35,836 nt of DNA from an uncultured Lachnospiraceae bacterium. GTDB lineage: Bacteria > Bacillota > Clostridia > Lachnospirales > Lachnospiraceae. The notes under the pieces are model-generated. The model made no database searches. It worked only from the letters and a program-made list of their open reading frames with translations, and had not been told where the DNA came from. Positions 15,567 through 23,598 of this stretch are shown here, one piece after another (the stretch's first letter is position 1; each line of letters begins with the position of its first letter). Both the position numbers and the translations under genes were made by a program. The stretch covers positions 1 to 35,836 of the forward strand of contig CAJUDX010000034.1 in assembly GCA_910584785.1 (NCBI GenBank), written 5' to 3'.

Positions 15567-16829
15567 ATGGGAATGACAATGACCCAAAAAATTCTGGCTG
15601 CTCATGCAGGGCTTTCAAAGGTAAAGGCGGGGCAGCTAATTGAAGCAAATTTAGACTTAGTTCTTGGCAATGATATAACATCTCCGGTTGCCATAAATGA
15701 AATGAAAAAGATGGATAACCAGTCGGTATTTGATAAGGATAAGATTGCCCTGGTGATGGATCATTTTATCCCCAATAAGGATATTAAATCGGCAGAAAAC
15801 TGCAAATGCTGCCGGGATTTCGCAGGTGAGCACCAGATTACCAATTACTTTGACGTGGGAGAGATGGGAATTGAACACGCCCTTTTACCGGAGAAGGGAC
15901 TGGTGGTTGCAGGGGATGCTGTGATCGGCGCGGATTCGCACACCTGCACTTATGGCGCGCTTGGGGCATTTTCCACGGGCGTGGGAAGTACAGATATGGC
16001 TGCCGGTATGGTAACAGGGAAGGCTTGGTTTAAGGTTCCTTCTGCTATCCGCTTTGAGCTGACAGGAAAGCCGGGAAAATGGGTGAGCGGCAAGGATGTT
16101 ATTTTACATCTTATCGGGATGATTGGCGTGGACGGCGCCTTATACCAGTCGATGGAATTTACCGGGGATGGGATTCAGTATTTAACCATGGATGACCGGT
16201 TTACTATCTGCAATATGGCAATAGAGGCAGGCGGAAAAAACGGAATTTTTCCGGTGGATGATTTGGCGATTTCCTATATGAAGGAACACTCCACGAAGGA
16301 CTTTACTATTTATGCGGCGGATGAGGATGCCGAGTATGAGCAGACCTATACTATTGATTTATCGCAGTTAAAGCCTACCGTATCCTTCCCGCACCTTCCG
16401 GAAAATACGAAAACCATCGACGAGGTGGGAGATATCCCCATCGATCAGGTAGTGATTGGTTCCTGTACCAATGGGCGGATGGATGATATGCGTGCGGCGG
16501 CAAAGGTACTGAAGGGAAAGAAGGTTGCCAGGGGTGTGCGCTGTATTGTGATTCCTGCGACCCAGGCAATTTATCTTCAGGCCATGCGCGAGGGACTTCT
16601 GGAAATCTTTATCGAGGCTGGAGCTGTGGTCAGCACACCGACCTGCGGGCCTTGTCTGGGCGGATATATGGGAATCCTTGCCGCAGGGGAGAGGTGTATT
16701 TCCACCACGAACCGGAACTTTGTCGGACGCATGGGACATGTGGAGTCGGAGGTTTATCTGGCAAGCCCGGCGGTTGCCGCGGCAAGTGCAGTGCTGGGTA
16801 AGATTGGATGTCCATGTGCGCTGGAATAG
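15567..16829 (+). CDS. leuC: 3-isopropylmalate dehydratase, large subunit
   Basis: The aconitase-type subunit that, with LeuD, isomerises 2-isopropylmalate to 3-isopropylmalate in leucine synthesis. The 420-residue length is that of the clostridial/archaeal LeuC-HacA type, shorter than the enterobacterial form. The [4Fe-4S] ligands are C300 in IGSCTNGR and C360 and C363 in TCGPCLGG. Other aconitase-family segments include MDHFIPNKD, GADSHTCTYGA and AFSTGVGSTDMA. A close relative, homoaconitase or methyl-malate dehydratase, is possible, but the leuD neighbour and the ilvC context favour leucine. AAGGAGG stands eight bases before the ATG. No leuA or leuB is in the window. Confidence 0.92.
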   Translation: MGMTMTQKILAAHAGLSKVKAGQLIEANLDLVLGNDITSPVAINEMKKMDNQSVFDKDKIALVMDHFIPNKDIKSAENCKCCRDFAGEHQITNYFDVGEMGIEHALLPEKGLVVAGDAVIGADSHTCTYGALGAFSTGVGSTDMAAGMVTGKAWFKVPSAIRFELTGKPGKWVSGKDVILHLIGMIGVDGALYQSMEFTGDGIQYLTMDDRFTICNMAIEAGGKNGIFPVDDLAISYMKEHSTKDFTIYAADEDAEYEQTYTIDLSQLKPTVSFPHLPENTKTIDEVGDIPIDQVVIGSCTNGRMDDMRAAAKVLKGKKVARGVRCIVIPATQAIYLQAMREGLLEIFIEAGAVVSTPTCGPCLGGYMGILAAGERCISTTNRNFVGRMGHVESEVYLASPAVAAASAVLGKIGCPCALE

Positions 16830-16986
16830 GGCAGATGGCGCCGGTTCGGTGAGGAAAAGGGAAGCTAGCTGTATGGGTGAGATTCCTGAACAGGAAACAG
16901 ATGGAAATGTATGGAAATAAATGAAGGTCAAATTAGGCAGAGAAGGTCAGCGGATGCGGCCTAAACTGCAGAGATTGGAGGATATG

Positions 16987-17496
16987 ATGAAGGCAAATGG
17001 TCATGTGTTTAAATATGGAGATAATGTAGATACGGATGTGATTATTCCTGCCCGGTATTTGAATGCGACGAGGGGTGAGGAGCTGGCAAAGCACTGTATG
17101 GAAGATATTGATAAGGAATTTGTCCAGAAGGTGCAGCCGGGAGATATTATTGTGGCAAATAAAAACTTTGGCTGCGGTTCTTCCAGGGAACATGCGCCCT
17201 TAGCCATTAAGTGTGCGGGGGTAAGCTGTGTAATTGCTGAGACCTTTGCCCGTATTTTTTACCGGAATGCGATTAATATCGGGCTTCCCATTATTGAGTG
17301 CCCGGAGGCAGCAAAGGCTGTCCAGGCAGGAGATAAGATAATGGTGGATTTTGACAGCGGAGTTATTACCGACGAGACAACAGGACAGTCCTTTACCGGG
17401 CAGGCATTCCCGCCGTTTATGCAGGAGATTATTGCAGCTGGGGGACTGGTGAATTATATTAACCTATCAAAGAAGTCCCCCGCTTCTAAGTCGTAA
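16987..17496 (+). CDS. leuD: 3-isopropylmalate dehydratase, small subunit
   Basis: The swivel-domain partner of LeuC. The 169-residue product starts in the typical way with VFKYGDNVDTDVIIPARYL, then has the substrate-loop signature NFGCGSSREHAP and FARIFYRNAINIGLP. ATG 16987 is preferred over 16984 and over the upstream in-frame ATG 16921, because GGAGG at 16977-16981 and family alignment support it. The 157-base gap to leuC contains only a 15-codon frame (16874-16920), which I do not call. The end of the gene overlaps the 5' arm of the following hairpin. Confidence 0.93.
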   Translation: MKANGHVFKYGDNVDTDVIIPARYLNATRGEELAKHCMEDIDKEFVQKVQPGDIIVANKNFGCGSSREHAPLAIKCAGVSCVIAETFARIFYRNAINIGLPIIECPEAAKAVQAGDKIMVDFDSGVITDETTGQSFTGQAFPPFMQEIIAAGGLVNYINLSKKSPASKS

Positions 17497-17525
17497 AGAT
17501 GAAAGCGGTGGGTGGGGGACTTTCG
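17473..17525 (+). terminator. Hairpin overlapping the end of leuD
   Basis: AAGTCCCCC (17473-17481), inside the last leuD codons, pairs exactly with GGGGGACTT (17514-17522), with an inner GCTTC/GAAAGC helix. Only a short T run follows, so termination may be incomplete. Confidence 0.5.
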
Positions 17526-17648
17526 AATTTCCTTTGATTCAAAAGTAGATGAAGTGTACAGGGAAAAGCCAATCCGTGAATCCGGGAAGGATTATAGTTT
17601 ACATAAAATACAAATTTAACATCAGAGGAAAATGGCACTCGTTTAAAA

Positions 17649-17676
17649 TGTAACAAAACTGTAATAATTATGTAAC
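17649..17676 (+). promoter_or_regulatory. Three phased WalR-like boxes
   Basis: TGTAAC (17649), TGTAAT (17660) and TGTAAC (17671) are spaced exactly 11 bases apart, that is, hexamers with five-base gaps. This matches the published WalR (YycF) pattern TGTWAH-N5-TGTWAH. Two more fits, TGTAAA (17727) and TGTTAC (17735), are not in phase. The rest of 17523-17800 is AT-rich with no gene. Confidence 0.5.
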
Positions 17677-17800
17677 ATATAGATGGGATAATTGTGATAA
17701 AAGTAACATAAATAAGAAAAATATTTTGTAAAGTTGTTACAAAAGGATGAAAAATAAGGCCTGCTACAGTAAAAAAAACGCCAAACTTTTCTTGAAGCTA

Positions 17801-17830
17801 TTGACCGATTTAGATGGATTCCCATATAAT
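17801..17830 (+). promoter_or_regulatory. Sigma-A promoter of the cell wall hydrolase gene
   Basis: TTGACC (17801-17806), an 18-base spacer and a perfect TATAAT (17825-17830). The predicted start is near 17837, 77 bases before the gene. The leader carries two copies of TTGTACAG, at about 17849 and 17878. Confidence 0.65.
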
Positions 17831-17913
17831 GAGCCTGTAACTCACCAAATTGTACAGAAAGTGGGGGTATGTCCCTTTTGTACAGTGCAAAAATTGAGAA
17901 AAGAGGGGAATGT

Positions 17914-18717
17914 ATGTCTAATTGGCAAACATTTCTTCAGAACTTTTTCCCATTGGCTGAGGAAATCCGGGAGAAACGATTTGCCGGAAAATATCGGGCG
18001 GCGGTGCTTATCTTTACTGCGTTGGCATTTTCTGTGCTGGATGTTACTCCGGCAGGCTTTGTAGGAAATGAGAGACAGGCATTGGCGGCTTACCGCCAGG
18101 CTTCTATCCGCAGTGAGGAGCCGCCTGCCGTCGGGCAATTGGTTGGTTTGGCAGGTTCTGAAGAAAGAGAATGGTTTACGATAAAAAAGGCGGAACCTGT
18201 TTTTGCTGCGGCAAGGCAGCAGATTGGTCATATGCTGAAGTTGGAAAAGGAGAAGAAAGCGGAGGCAGAAAAGAAAACGAATGCAGTTAAGAAAACAGAG
18301 GCAGAAAAGGATGCAGATGTAGATAAGAAGGCAAATCTGGATTCTTATGATGACAGGGACTACCAGGCGTTGCTGAGTATTGTTCAGGCGGAGGCTGGGG
18401 GATGTGACGACACAGGAAAGATTTTGGTGGCGAATGTGGTGCTTAACCGGGTGAAAAGTGACCGCTTTCCCGACAGTATCGCGGATGTGGTTTATCAGAA
18501 GTCACAGTTTTCACCTGTAGCGGATGGTTCCATTCACCGGGCAGAGGTCAGTGAGAGCACAAAGGCGTGTGTGAACCGGGCTTTGGGCGGGGAGGATTAT
18601 TCGCGCGGAGCATTATTTTTCATGAACCGTGGTGCGTCACAGCCGGGAAATGTAAGCTGGTTTGACCGGGAACTTACCTTTGTTTTACAGCATGGGGCAC
18701 ATGAATTTTTTAAATAA
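17914..18717 (+). CDS. SleB-type cell wall hydrolase, membrane-anchored
   Basis: A peptidoglycan hydrolase of the SleB/Hydrolase_2 family, 267 residues. The N-terminus has a membrane segment at about 28-51 (AAVLIFTALAFSVLDV...), acting as a signal-anchor. A charged Glu/Lys/Ala-rich linker at about 108-142 follows. The catalytic domain (about 147-267) has VQAEAGG with the likely catalytic Glu, ILVANVVLNRVKS, FPDSIADVVYQ, SQFSPV and ALFFMNRGAS. Family members act in spore cortex lysis or vegetative wall turnover. The WalR-like boxes upstream favour a vegetative role, but this is inference. The start ATG 17914 follows GAGGGGAA. No clear terminator is seen downstream. Confidence 0.87.
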   Translation: MSNWQTFLQNFFPLAEEIREKRFAGKYRAAVLIFTALAFSVLDVTPAGFVGNERQALAAYRQASIRSEEPPAVGQLVGLAGSEEREWFTIKKAEPVFAAARQQIGHMLKLEKEKKAEAEKKTNAVKKTEAEKDADVDKKANLDSYDDRDYQALLSIVQAEAGGCDDTGKILVANVVLNRVKSDRFPDSIADVVYQKSQFSPVADGSIHRAEVSESTKACVNRALGGEDYSRGALFFMNRGASQPGNVSWFDRELTFVLQHGAHEFFK

Positions 18718-18724
18718 ATTAAAG

Positions 18725-19190
18725 GAAATCAGGCATGCTCGATAAACCTTATTTTGCATTTCAGCCTTAATGATATCTGAATCTCTTTCATCATCTTCCC
18801 AAAGCCAGAATTTTTCAAGCATAAAAGGCTTGGAGAGTTCCTGGCATGGGCTGTTTTCCAAATCGTTAAGACGACACCTTTCGAACATATGTACACAGCC
18901 ATTTCCAAATATGTTTCAAAAACAAACAATAGGCTATCTTATGACAGTCTTTAAATGTCACAATCGTTTCTTCAGAACGGCATTCACCCATCTTGATATT
19001 AAGTGCCTCTACTTTTTTTGAATCTGTTTTATCACTTTTTCATAATGGAAATTGAAGGCTAAAACTCATACCTTGTTCCATGCGAAAGTAATAGTCCATC
19101 TGTTAATTCTACAGATAAATTTATAGTATTCTTATCATCAAAATTATTGTGTCCTTTGACAATCCCGATTTTTCACTCTCTACAACTTCC
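18725..19190 (-). pseudogene. Probable decayed gene fragments, unidentified
   Basis: This AT-rich stretch has protein-like minus-strand segments in different frames. One reads NTINLSVELTDGLLLSHG and ends at a stop near 19059. A second, from about 19019 to 18866, contains KKVEALNIKMGECRSEE and TIVTFKDC. A third, from 18888 to about 18725, contains CQELSKPFMLEKFWLWEDDE. The first two fit one eroded beta-rich, possibly lipoprotein-like chain; the third may be separate. I do not recognise the family. It could also be chance open frame in AT-rich DNA. Confidence 0.35.
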
Positions 19191-19208
19191 TGACGAATTG
19201 GAATTTAC

Positions 19209-19628
19209 TTAAATTCCCTTAATCAAAAACAGTTCCATTGGTTGCTCATGCTCTGGAACATTTATGATAAAACCACCACAATCTTTATATCCTAATTTCC
19301 TGTAAAAATGTTGTGCTTCTTCGTCAACCTGGGTAGATGTTAATAGCACACCATATCCTTGTGATTTCATATCCTTTTCCCAATGTTCCATAAGTTTTTT
19401 TCCATAACCTTTCCTATGATAATTACAATCAATAAACAACATTGTACAAAATGGTGTATTGTCCCAAAAAAGGTTATATCTTAATAATCCGATTGGTTTA
19501 TTGTAATCTAATAAAATATATCCTCTTTTGTTGCTGACCTTATTAATAAATTCCCGTTCTGGCAAGTGTTTATCAAGACTATACCAAAATTTTTTATCTG
19601 GTAATTGAACATACCGTATTTCTATCAT
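19209..19628 (-). CDS. GNAT-family N-acetyltransferase
   Basis: A 139-residue acetyl-CoA-dependent acyltransferase of the GNAT fold; the substrate is unknown. The acetyl-CoA loop is YHRKGYGKKLMEHWE (R/Q-x-x-G-x-G type) at about residues 83-97, preceded by the beta-strand TMLFIDCN. The C-terminal part has the typical AQHFYRKLGYKDCGGFII. The start is set at 19628, where GGAGGAAAAG directly precedes the ATG; an ATG 24 bases upstream lacks a site. The gene is clearly more AT-rich than its neighbours and lies next to decayed sequence, which suggests later acquisition. It appears to stand alone. Confidence 0.82.
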   Translation of the reverse strand: MIEIRYVQLPDKKFWYSLDKHLPEREFINKVSNKRGYILLDYNKPIGLLRYNLFWDNTPFCTMLFIDCNYHRKGYGKKLMEHWEKDMKSQGYGVLLTSTQVDEEAQHFYRKLGYKDCGGFIINVPEHEQPMELFLIKGI

Positions 19629-19804
19629 CTTTTCCTCCTCACTAAATCTCAATTTCTGGCCGGATGGAGCACTAGTTTATGCGGCAAAGGAAAACAGCGC
19701 CGGCAGGTGATTAGTTTATGAAGTTATATATGCGTTTAGTATAAAGACTTTTTTGGGAATGAACAAGGGAAAATGGAAATTTTTTTTGGCTATAGAAAAA
19801 ATCG

Positions 19805-19816
19805 TGACAAATGTCA
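19805..19816. promoter_or_regulatory. TGACA-AA-TGTCA palindrome upstream of membrane protein gene
   Basis: TGACA (19805-19809) and TGTCA (19812-19816) form an inverted repeat. Nearby are TGAC at 19826 and 19833 and a GACAT/ATGTC pair (19834-19838 and 19856-19860). They lie just upstream of a -10 with no good -35, a layout that suits a NarL/LuxR-type activator. The remaining gap 19629-19800 shows nothing I can name. Confidence 0.4.
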
Positions 19817-19862
19817 TGTATAAAGTGACGGCTGACATCTTTCATGGAGGCTAGGATGTCTT

Positions 19863-19868
19863 TATAAT
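19863..19868 (+). promoter_or_regulatory. -10 element of the membrane protein gene
   Basis: A perfect TATAAT at 19863-19868 with no recognisable -35 at 17-18 bases upstream. The predicted start is near 19875, about 84 bases before the gene. Confidence 0.5.
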
Positions 19869-19958
19869 AAGAACAGAAGATAGGTTTTAGAAAAAGCAGA
19901 AAATCAAGTTCAGGAGTAATTTGGGAGAAATAAGAAGAAAAAAATAGGAGGGAGCGTT

Positions 19959-21827
19959 ATGTGGATTAGCTTTGGTATACTTTGGATGATTTCGCCGATA
20001 ATTGAGCTGTGCATTATTTTAGGGCTTTTGGTTGAACGCAGCAGGAATAAACGGTTGATTCAGGAATTAAGAGAAGGGAAGGAAACGGAACTTATGTTGG
20101 TGGGCCGGAATGCACGTGTAATGGGGTATGGGTATTGGCCGAAAGAAAGGAAGCCTGAGAAAGCAGAGGAAACTGCAGAGCATGTGCAGACACAAGAGCC
20201 AGAGGCCATTCCTAGCGGTGAAGCGCTTGAGCACTTAAACGAAGGGATAAGCGATTCATCTGCGGAAACGGGAAGGAAGAAAAAGGTTAAGGAAAACATC
20301 TGGAACAGAAATACGATGGGAACGATGGCGCTGATTTTGGGAATTGTTTTTGTGGTTTTGGCGGGGGTAATTTTTGCCACAACGACGTGGAAGGTGATGC
20401 CGGACAGTTTTAAGGTGTTGTTGGTGTTTGGATGTTCAGTTCTGTTTTTTGGAACCAGCCGTTTTGTTGAACACTTCTTTGGGATAAGGAAAACGGGGAA
20501 TGCATTCTATGTGCTGGGCAGTATTTTCCTGTTTTTATCGATACTGGCGGCTGCATATTTTCAATTGCTGGGTTCGACCTTTGTCCTGATGGGCAGAAAC
20601 CGCTGGAAGGTTTTATGGGTGGGAAGTCTGGTGCTTGAAATATCTTTTTTGGCAGGAATTAAGCGCTTTAATGAACGGCTGTACACGCAGGCGAGTTTGT
20701 GGGGATTAAGTATTTCTATGCTGTTTATGATGAAGGCATTTGGGGTTGGCTGGAGATCATTTATTTCGCTAATGACTTTATATGCGTTTGCTCTGGTGCT
20801 GGCTGGTGCATGGGCGAAGCAGGAGAAGAGGGAGAAAAAGGATGAAACAGGCTGGTTTGGTTTTTGGGGGCTTTTATCCGGGGAAGTTCCGGTGTTTGCC
20901 TGTCTGCATTTTTGGTTTTTCAGTGTTTGTACAATGTTGGATGGCTTATTTGTCCTGACTTTGGGCAGCTCTGCTTCACTTTTGGGCATGGCGTCGCTGG
21001 CAGGCGTAATCTTGGGAATGAAAAGGCTTGCGCGGGATAGCGGGAAGAATATTCATTTAGGTTTTTATGCTGTTTCGGCATCGGAAATATGCCTGTATAT
21101 CGTAAAACTATGGGAAAATGGAAAGGTTCCCGGAGCAGGTATTTTACTTATCTGTCTGTGTGTTATGGCCTTGTGGGATATTTGGAGAAAGGATGTTCTC
21201 TCTCTTCCCATTTTGTTTTTAGGGGGAAGTACACAGCTTTATCTGTATCTGGAAGAAGGAACCGGAGTCTGGTGGGTGGTTTACAGTGTGTTCCTGGCAG
21301 TGTATTTACTGCGGTATTGGCGGTCTGAGACGAAAAGGAAGCCTGCATTATCGGCATCGGCTGCTCTTATCGCCATTGCCTTCTGGGAACAGTCCATCCT
21401 TATCTGGCCGGATTGGATAGAATTAGAATGCTTCCTTTTGCCGATTGTTTTTTCCCTCTGGGCAATGGGAGAGATTTGGGGGAAAAGTGAGGGCATAAGA
21501 ATTGTGCAGAGGGTAAGCTATATGTTTTGTCTGGTAATCCTGGCTTGGGATGCCTGGAGCGGCGGACTGGTGGTTGACGCCCTAATCGTTGAGGGATGCT
21601 GTCTGGCAGCATTTATTCTGGGTCAGGTGAAGAAGGATGTCTGGTGGGTCAGGTTTTCCGGGGGGTTAATGTTAATCCTTGCACTATTGATGACCAAGGA
21701 TTTTTGGATGAATATTTCCTGGTGGATTTATCTGCTGGCAGCCGGAATGGGATTGATTTTCTTTGCCGCAGTGAGCGAAAAGAAAAGACAGGCAGGAAAA
21801 AAAAGGGCAGGGCAGGAAGAAAAGTAG
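19959..21827 (+). CDS. Large polytopic membrane protein, function unknown
   Basis: A 622-residue integral membrane protein. One N-terminal membrane helix (about 2-24) is followed by a charged cytoplasmic-type stretch (about 25-118, rich in Glu and Lys). From there to the end run some 17-18 closely packed hydrophobic segments, beginning with LILGIVFVVLAGVIFATTTW. This last motif and the following FYVLGSIFLFLSILAAAYFQLLG recall the DUF2157 / SCO7613 C-terminal-like membrane proteins, which in clostridia are often longer. No enzymatic motif was seen. A strong AGGAGGGAG precedes the ATG. It lies upstream of a histidine kinase gene but is separated from it by a terminator with a promoter across it. 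Confidence 0.75.
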   Translation: MWISFGILWMISPIIELCIILGLLVERSRNKRLIQELREGKETELMLVGRNARVMGYGYWPKERKPEKAEETAEHVQTQEPEAIPSGEALEHLNEGISDSSAETGRKKKVKENIWNRNTMGTMALILGIVFVVLAGVIFATTTWKVMPDSFKVLLVFGCSVLFFGTSRFVEHFFGIRKTGNAFYVLGSIFLFLSILAAAYFQLLGSTFVLMGRNRWKVLWVGSLVLEISFLAGIKRFNERLYTQASLWGLSISMLFMMKAFGVGWRSFISLMTLYAFALVLAGAWAKQEKREKKDETGWFGFWGLLSGEVPVFACLHFWFFSVCTMLDGLFVLTLGSSASLLGMASLAGVILGMKRLARDSGKNIHLGFYAVSASEICLYIVKLWENGKVPGAGILLICLCVMALWDIWRKDVLSLPILFLGGSTQLYLYLEEGTGVWWVVYSVFLAVYLLRYWRSETKRKPALSASAALIAIAFWEQSILIWPDWIELECFLLPIVFSLWAMGEIWGKSEGIRIVQRVSYMFCLVILAWDAWSGGLVVDALIVEGCCLAAFILGQVKKDVWWVRFSGGLMLILALLMTKDFWMNISWWIYLLAAGMGLIFFAAVSEKKRQAGKKRAGQEEK

Positions 21828-21830
21828 GTT

Positions 21831-21859
21831 TTGACAGAAGAGAGGGAAAGGGCTATAAT
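21831..21859 (+). promoter_or_regulatory. Consensus sigma-A promoter of the histidine kinase gene
   Basis: TTGACA (21831-21836), a 17-base spacer and TATAAT (21854-21859): a full consensus promoter. The predicted start is near 21866, inside the 5' arm of the hairpin at 21857-21900. Confidence 0.75.
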
Positions 21860-21911
21860 CAGGGTATCGTGTTTTCGTAAAGGATGCGGATACCCTGGTT
21901 TTGCTTTTTTG
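21857..21911 (+). terminator. Intrinsic terminator overlapping the kinase promoter
   Basis: The 12-base arm 21857-21868 pairs with 21889-21900 (one T-G) around a 20-base loop, followed by TTTTGCTTTTTT. It should end transcripts from the upstream membrane protein gene. Transcripts begun near 21866 lack most of the 5' arm and would escape it. Confidence 0.7.
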
Positions 21912-21973
21912 GATGGCGGTGTGTGCTTGCGGGCGCGCCCAGGTTTGTTAAGAAAAAGGAGGGGAAAGAGACG

Positions 21974-23569
21974 GTGCTTTTACTTCAATTTGCCTATTTA
22001 ACCGCGATTGGATTTTGTCTCTGTACAACGGGATGGCTGGTTTTGCGGGCGGACAGAAACCGGACAACGGTGGCGCTGATGGTGTGCCAGCTGTTAATCA
22101 TTATCTGGTGTTTGCCGCAGCTTTTTTTATCGGCGCCGCTGAGCCGGGAAATGAAGTATTTCTTTTATGGAATTTCTTATTTTGGGATTAGTCTGATTGG
22201 TCCTTCCTGGTTGTTGTTTTCTTTTTTTTATTGCCAGAAACCGATTCGGACAGCGGCAAGGATAGTTCTCTTTGGAATTTCGCTGTTTGACTATGCCATG
22301 TTTTTAAGTAATGAACAGCACCATTTATTTTACCGTGTGTTTATGGTGGATTATGTTGTGTATGGGCCTGTATTTTATGGGCATATGCTGTTTACGTATT
22401 TCTGTGTTCTTTTGGGGATGGGTGTGGTGCTTAAGCATTTTTGGAAAAAACAGGTAGCTATGGTTCATATGCTGGTGATTATCCTGGCAGCGGCAGTTCC
22501 CCTGGGCTTTAATCTGCTGTATTTATCCGGGATAGTGAAAAGCGGCTTTGATTTAACGCCGCCGTCCTTTGCCTTAAGCAGTTTTCTTATGCTTCTGGCA
22601 GTTTTCCGCTATGACTTTCTGGATATTCATATCCTGGCCTTTGAGCGCATTTTTTCCGCCATTGCCGAGGGGGTGGTGGTGGTTAATCCGCGCGGAAGCA
22701 TTACCTACTGTAATCCGGCAGCGGCTAAATGGCTGGGCGTAAAAAAGGGGGAAGATGGAAAGCAGCTGCACCAGAAGTTAAAAGAAATGACCGGAGACAA
22801 GGAAAATGAAGAAAACGATGTATTGACCCTGGATGGAGGGGAAAAGCTTAGATTAAAGCATTATCCTCTGCTGAACCGGCATGGGGAGGAGGCGGCAGAG
22901 ATTCTCATGCTTACTGATGTGGGGGAGTATTTTGCCTTGTTGAAACAAAGCCGGGAGCTTGGTGTGTCGGAACAAAAGCTGGCGATTGAGCAGGAGAGAA
23001 ACCGAATCGCTCAGGACGTCCATGACACAACCGGACATACGCTGACCATGATTCAATCGCTGGTTAAGCTAAGTCTTTTGTCGTGTGAAGATAAGGGCAG
23101 CCCGCTCCATAAGGATTATCTAACACAGGCACAGACACTGGCTGCACAGGGGCTTCGAGAGCTGAGGTTTTCCATTAACCATCTGCGCCAGGGCAGGGAG
23201 GATGAACTGGTGACGCAGGGTATCTATCAGCTGGCAGGAGGTGTTAAGGAGATCGAGATTGAGGTGGAACTTCAGGGGGAGGACGGTCCAGAGTACTCGC
23301 ATTTATCGGCAGTGATTTATCGATGTCTGCGGGAAGCCATTACCAATTGCCTAAACTATGCCCATGCTTCCCATATGGATATTATTGTGAAATTTGCGCA
23401 AAAGGATGTGCATCTGTATGTATTTGATAATGGTCAGGGATGTGCTTCCATTCAGGAGCATCATGGAATCCGCGGTATCCGGGAGCGTGTGGAAAAGGCC
23501 GGGGGAGAGGTTCGTTTTCTTTCCGCTGAGGGGGAAGGTTTTCAAATGTATCTCAGGCTGCCGATTTAG
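21974..23569 (+). CDS. Sensor histidine kinase, 7TM-type input, HisKA_3
   Basis: A membrane histidine kinase of about 531 residues. The N-terminal 210 residues hold roughly seven hydrophobic segments, like the histidine-kinase N-terminal 7TM domain. A PAS-like domain follows (about 220-310, IAEGVVVVNPRGSITYCNPAAAKWLG). The HisKA_3 phospho-acceptor is ERNRIAQDVHDTTGH with His350. The ATPase has the N-box REAITNCLNYAHAS (N458) and DNGQGC (D485), then HHGIRGIRERV. The kinase class pairs with NarL/LuxR regulators, as the next gene is. The start is set at GTG 21974 because AAGGAGGGG at 21956-21964 is correctly spaced; the upstream ATG 21884 would lie inside the terminator. Confidence 0.88.
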   Translation: MLLLQFAYLTAIGFCLCTTGWLVLRADRNRTTVALMVCQLLIIIWCLPQLFLSAPLSREMKYFFYGISYFGISLIGPSWLLFSFFYCQKPIRTAARIVLFGISLFDYAMFLSNEQHHLFYRVFMVDYVVYGPVFYGHMLFTYFCVLLGMGVVLKHFWKKQVAMVHMLVIILAAAVPLGFNLLYLSGIVKSGFDLTPPSFALSSFLMLLAVFRYDFLDIHILAFERIFSAIAEGVVVVNPRGSITYCNPAAAKWLGVKKGEDGKQLHQKLKEMTGDKENEENDVLTLDGGEKLRLKHYPLLNRHGEEAAEILMLTDVGEYFALLKQSRELGVSEQKLAIEQERNRIAQDVHDTTGHTLTMIQSLVKLSLLSCEDKGSPLHKDYLTQAQTLAAQGLRELRFSINHLRQGREDELVTQGIYQLAGGVKEIEIEVELQGEDGPEYSHLSAVIYRCLREAITNCLNYAHASHMDIIVKFAQKDVHLYVFDNGQGCASIQEHHGIRGIRERVEKAGGEVRFLSAEGEGFQMYLRLPI

Positions 23570-23598
23570 GGTTAAATCTGTACAGAAGGGAGGAAGTT

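Noticed and set aside
16874..16920. 15-codon frame between leuC and leuD
   Set aside because: It ends directly before an in-frame ATG of leuD, but there is no conserved feature or convincing ribosome binding site; too short to call.
17747..18064. Open frame of 105 codons overlapping the hydrolase gene
   Set aside because: It runs through the promoter and into the hydrolase gene in another frame, with no homology signs.
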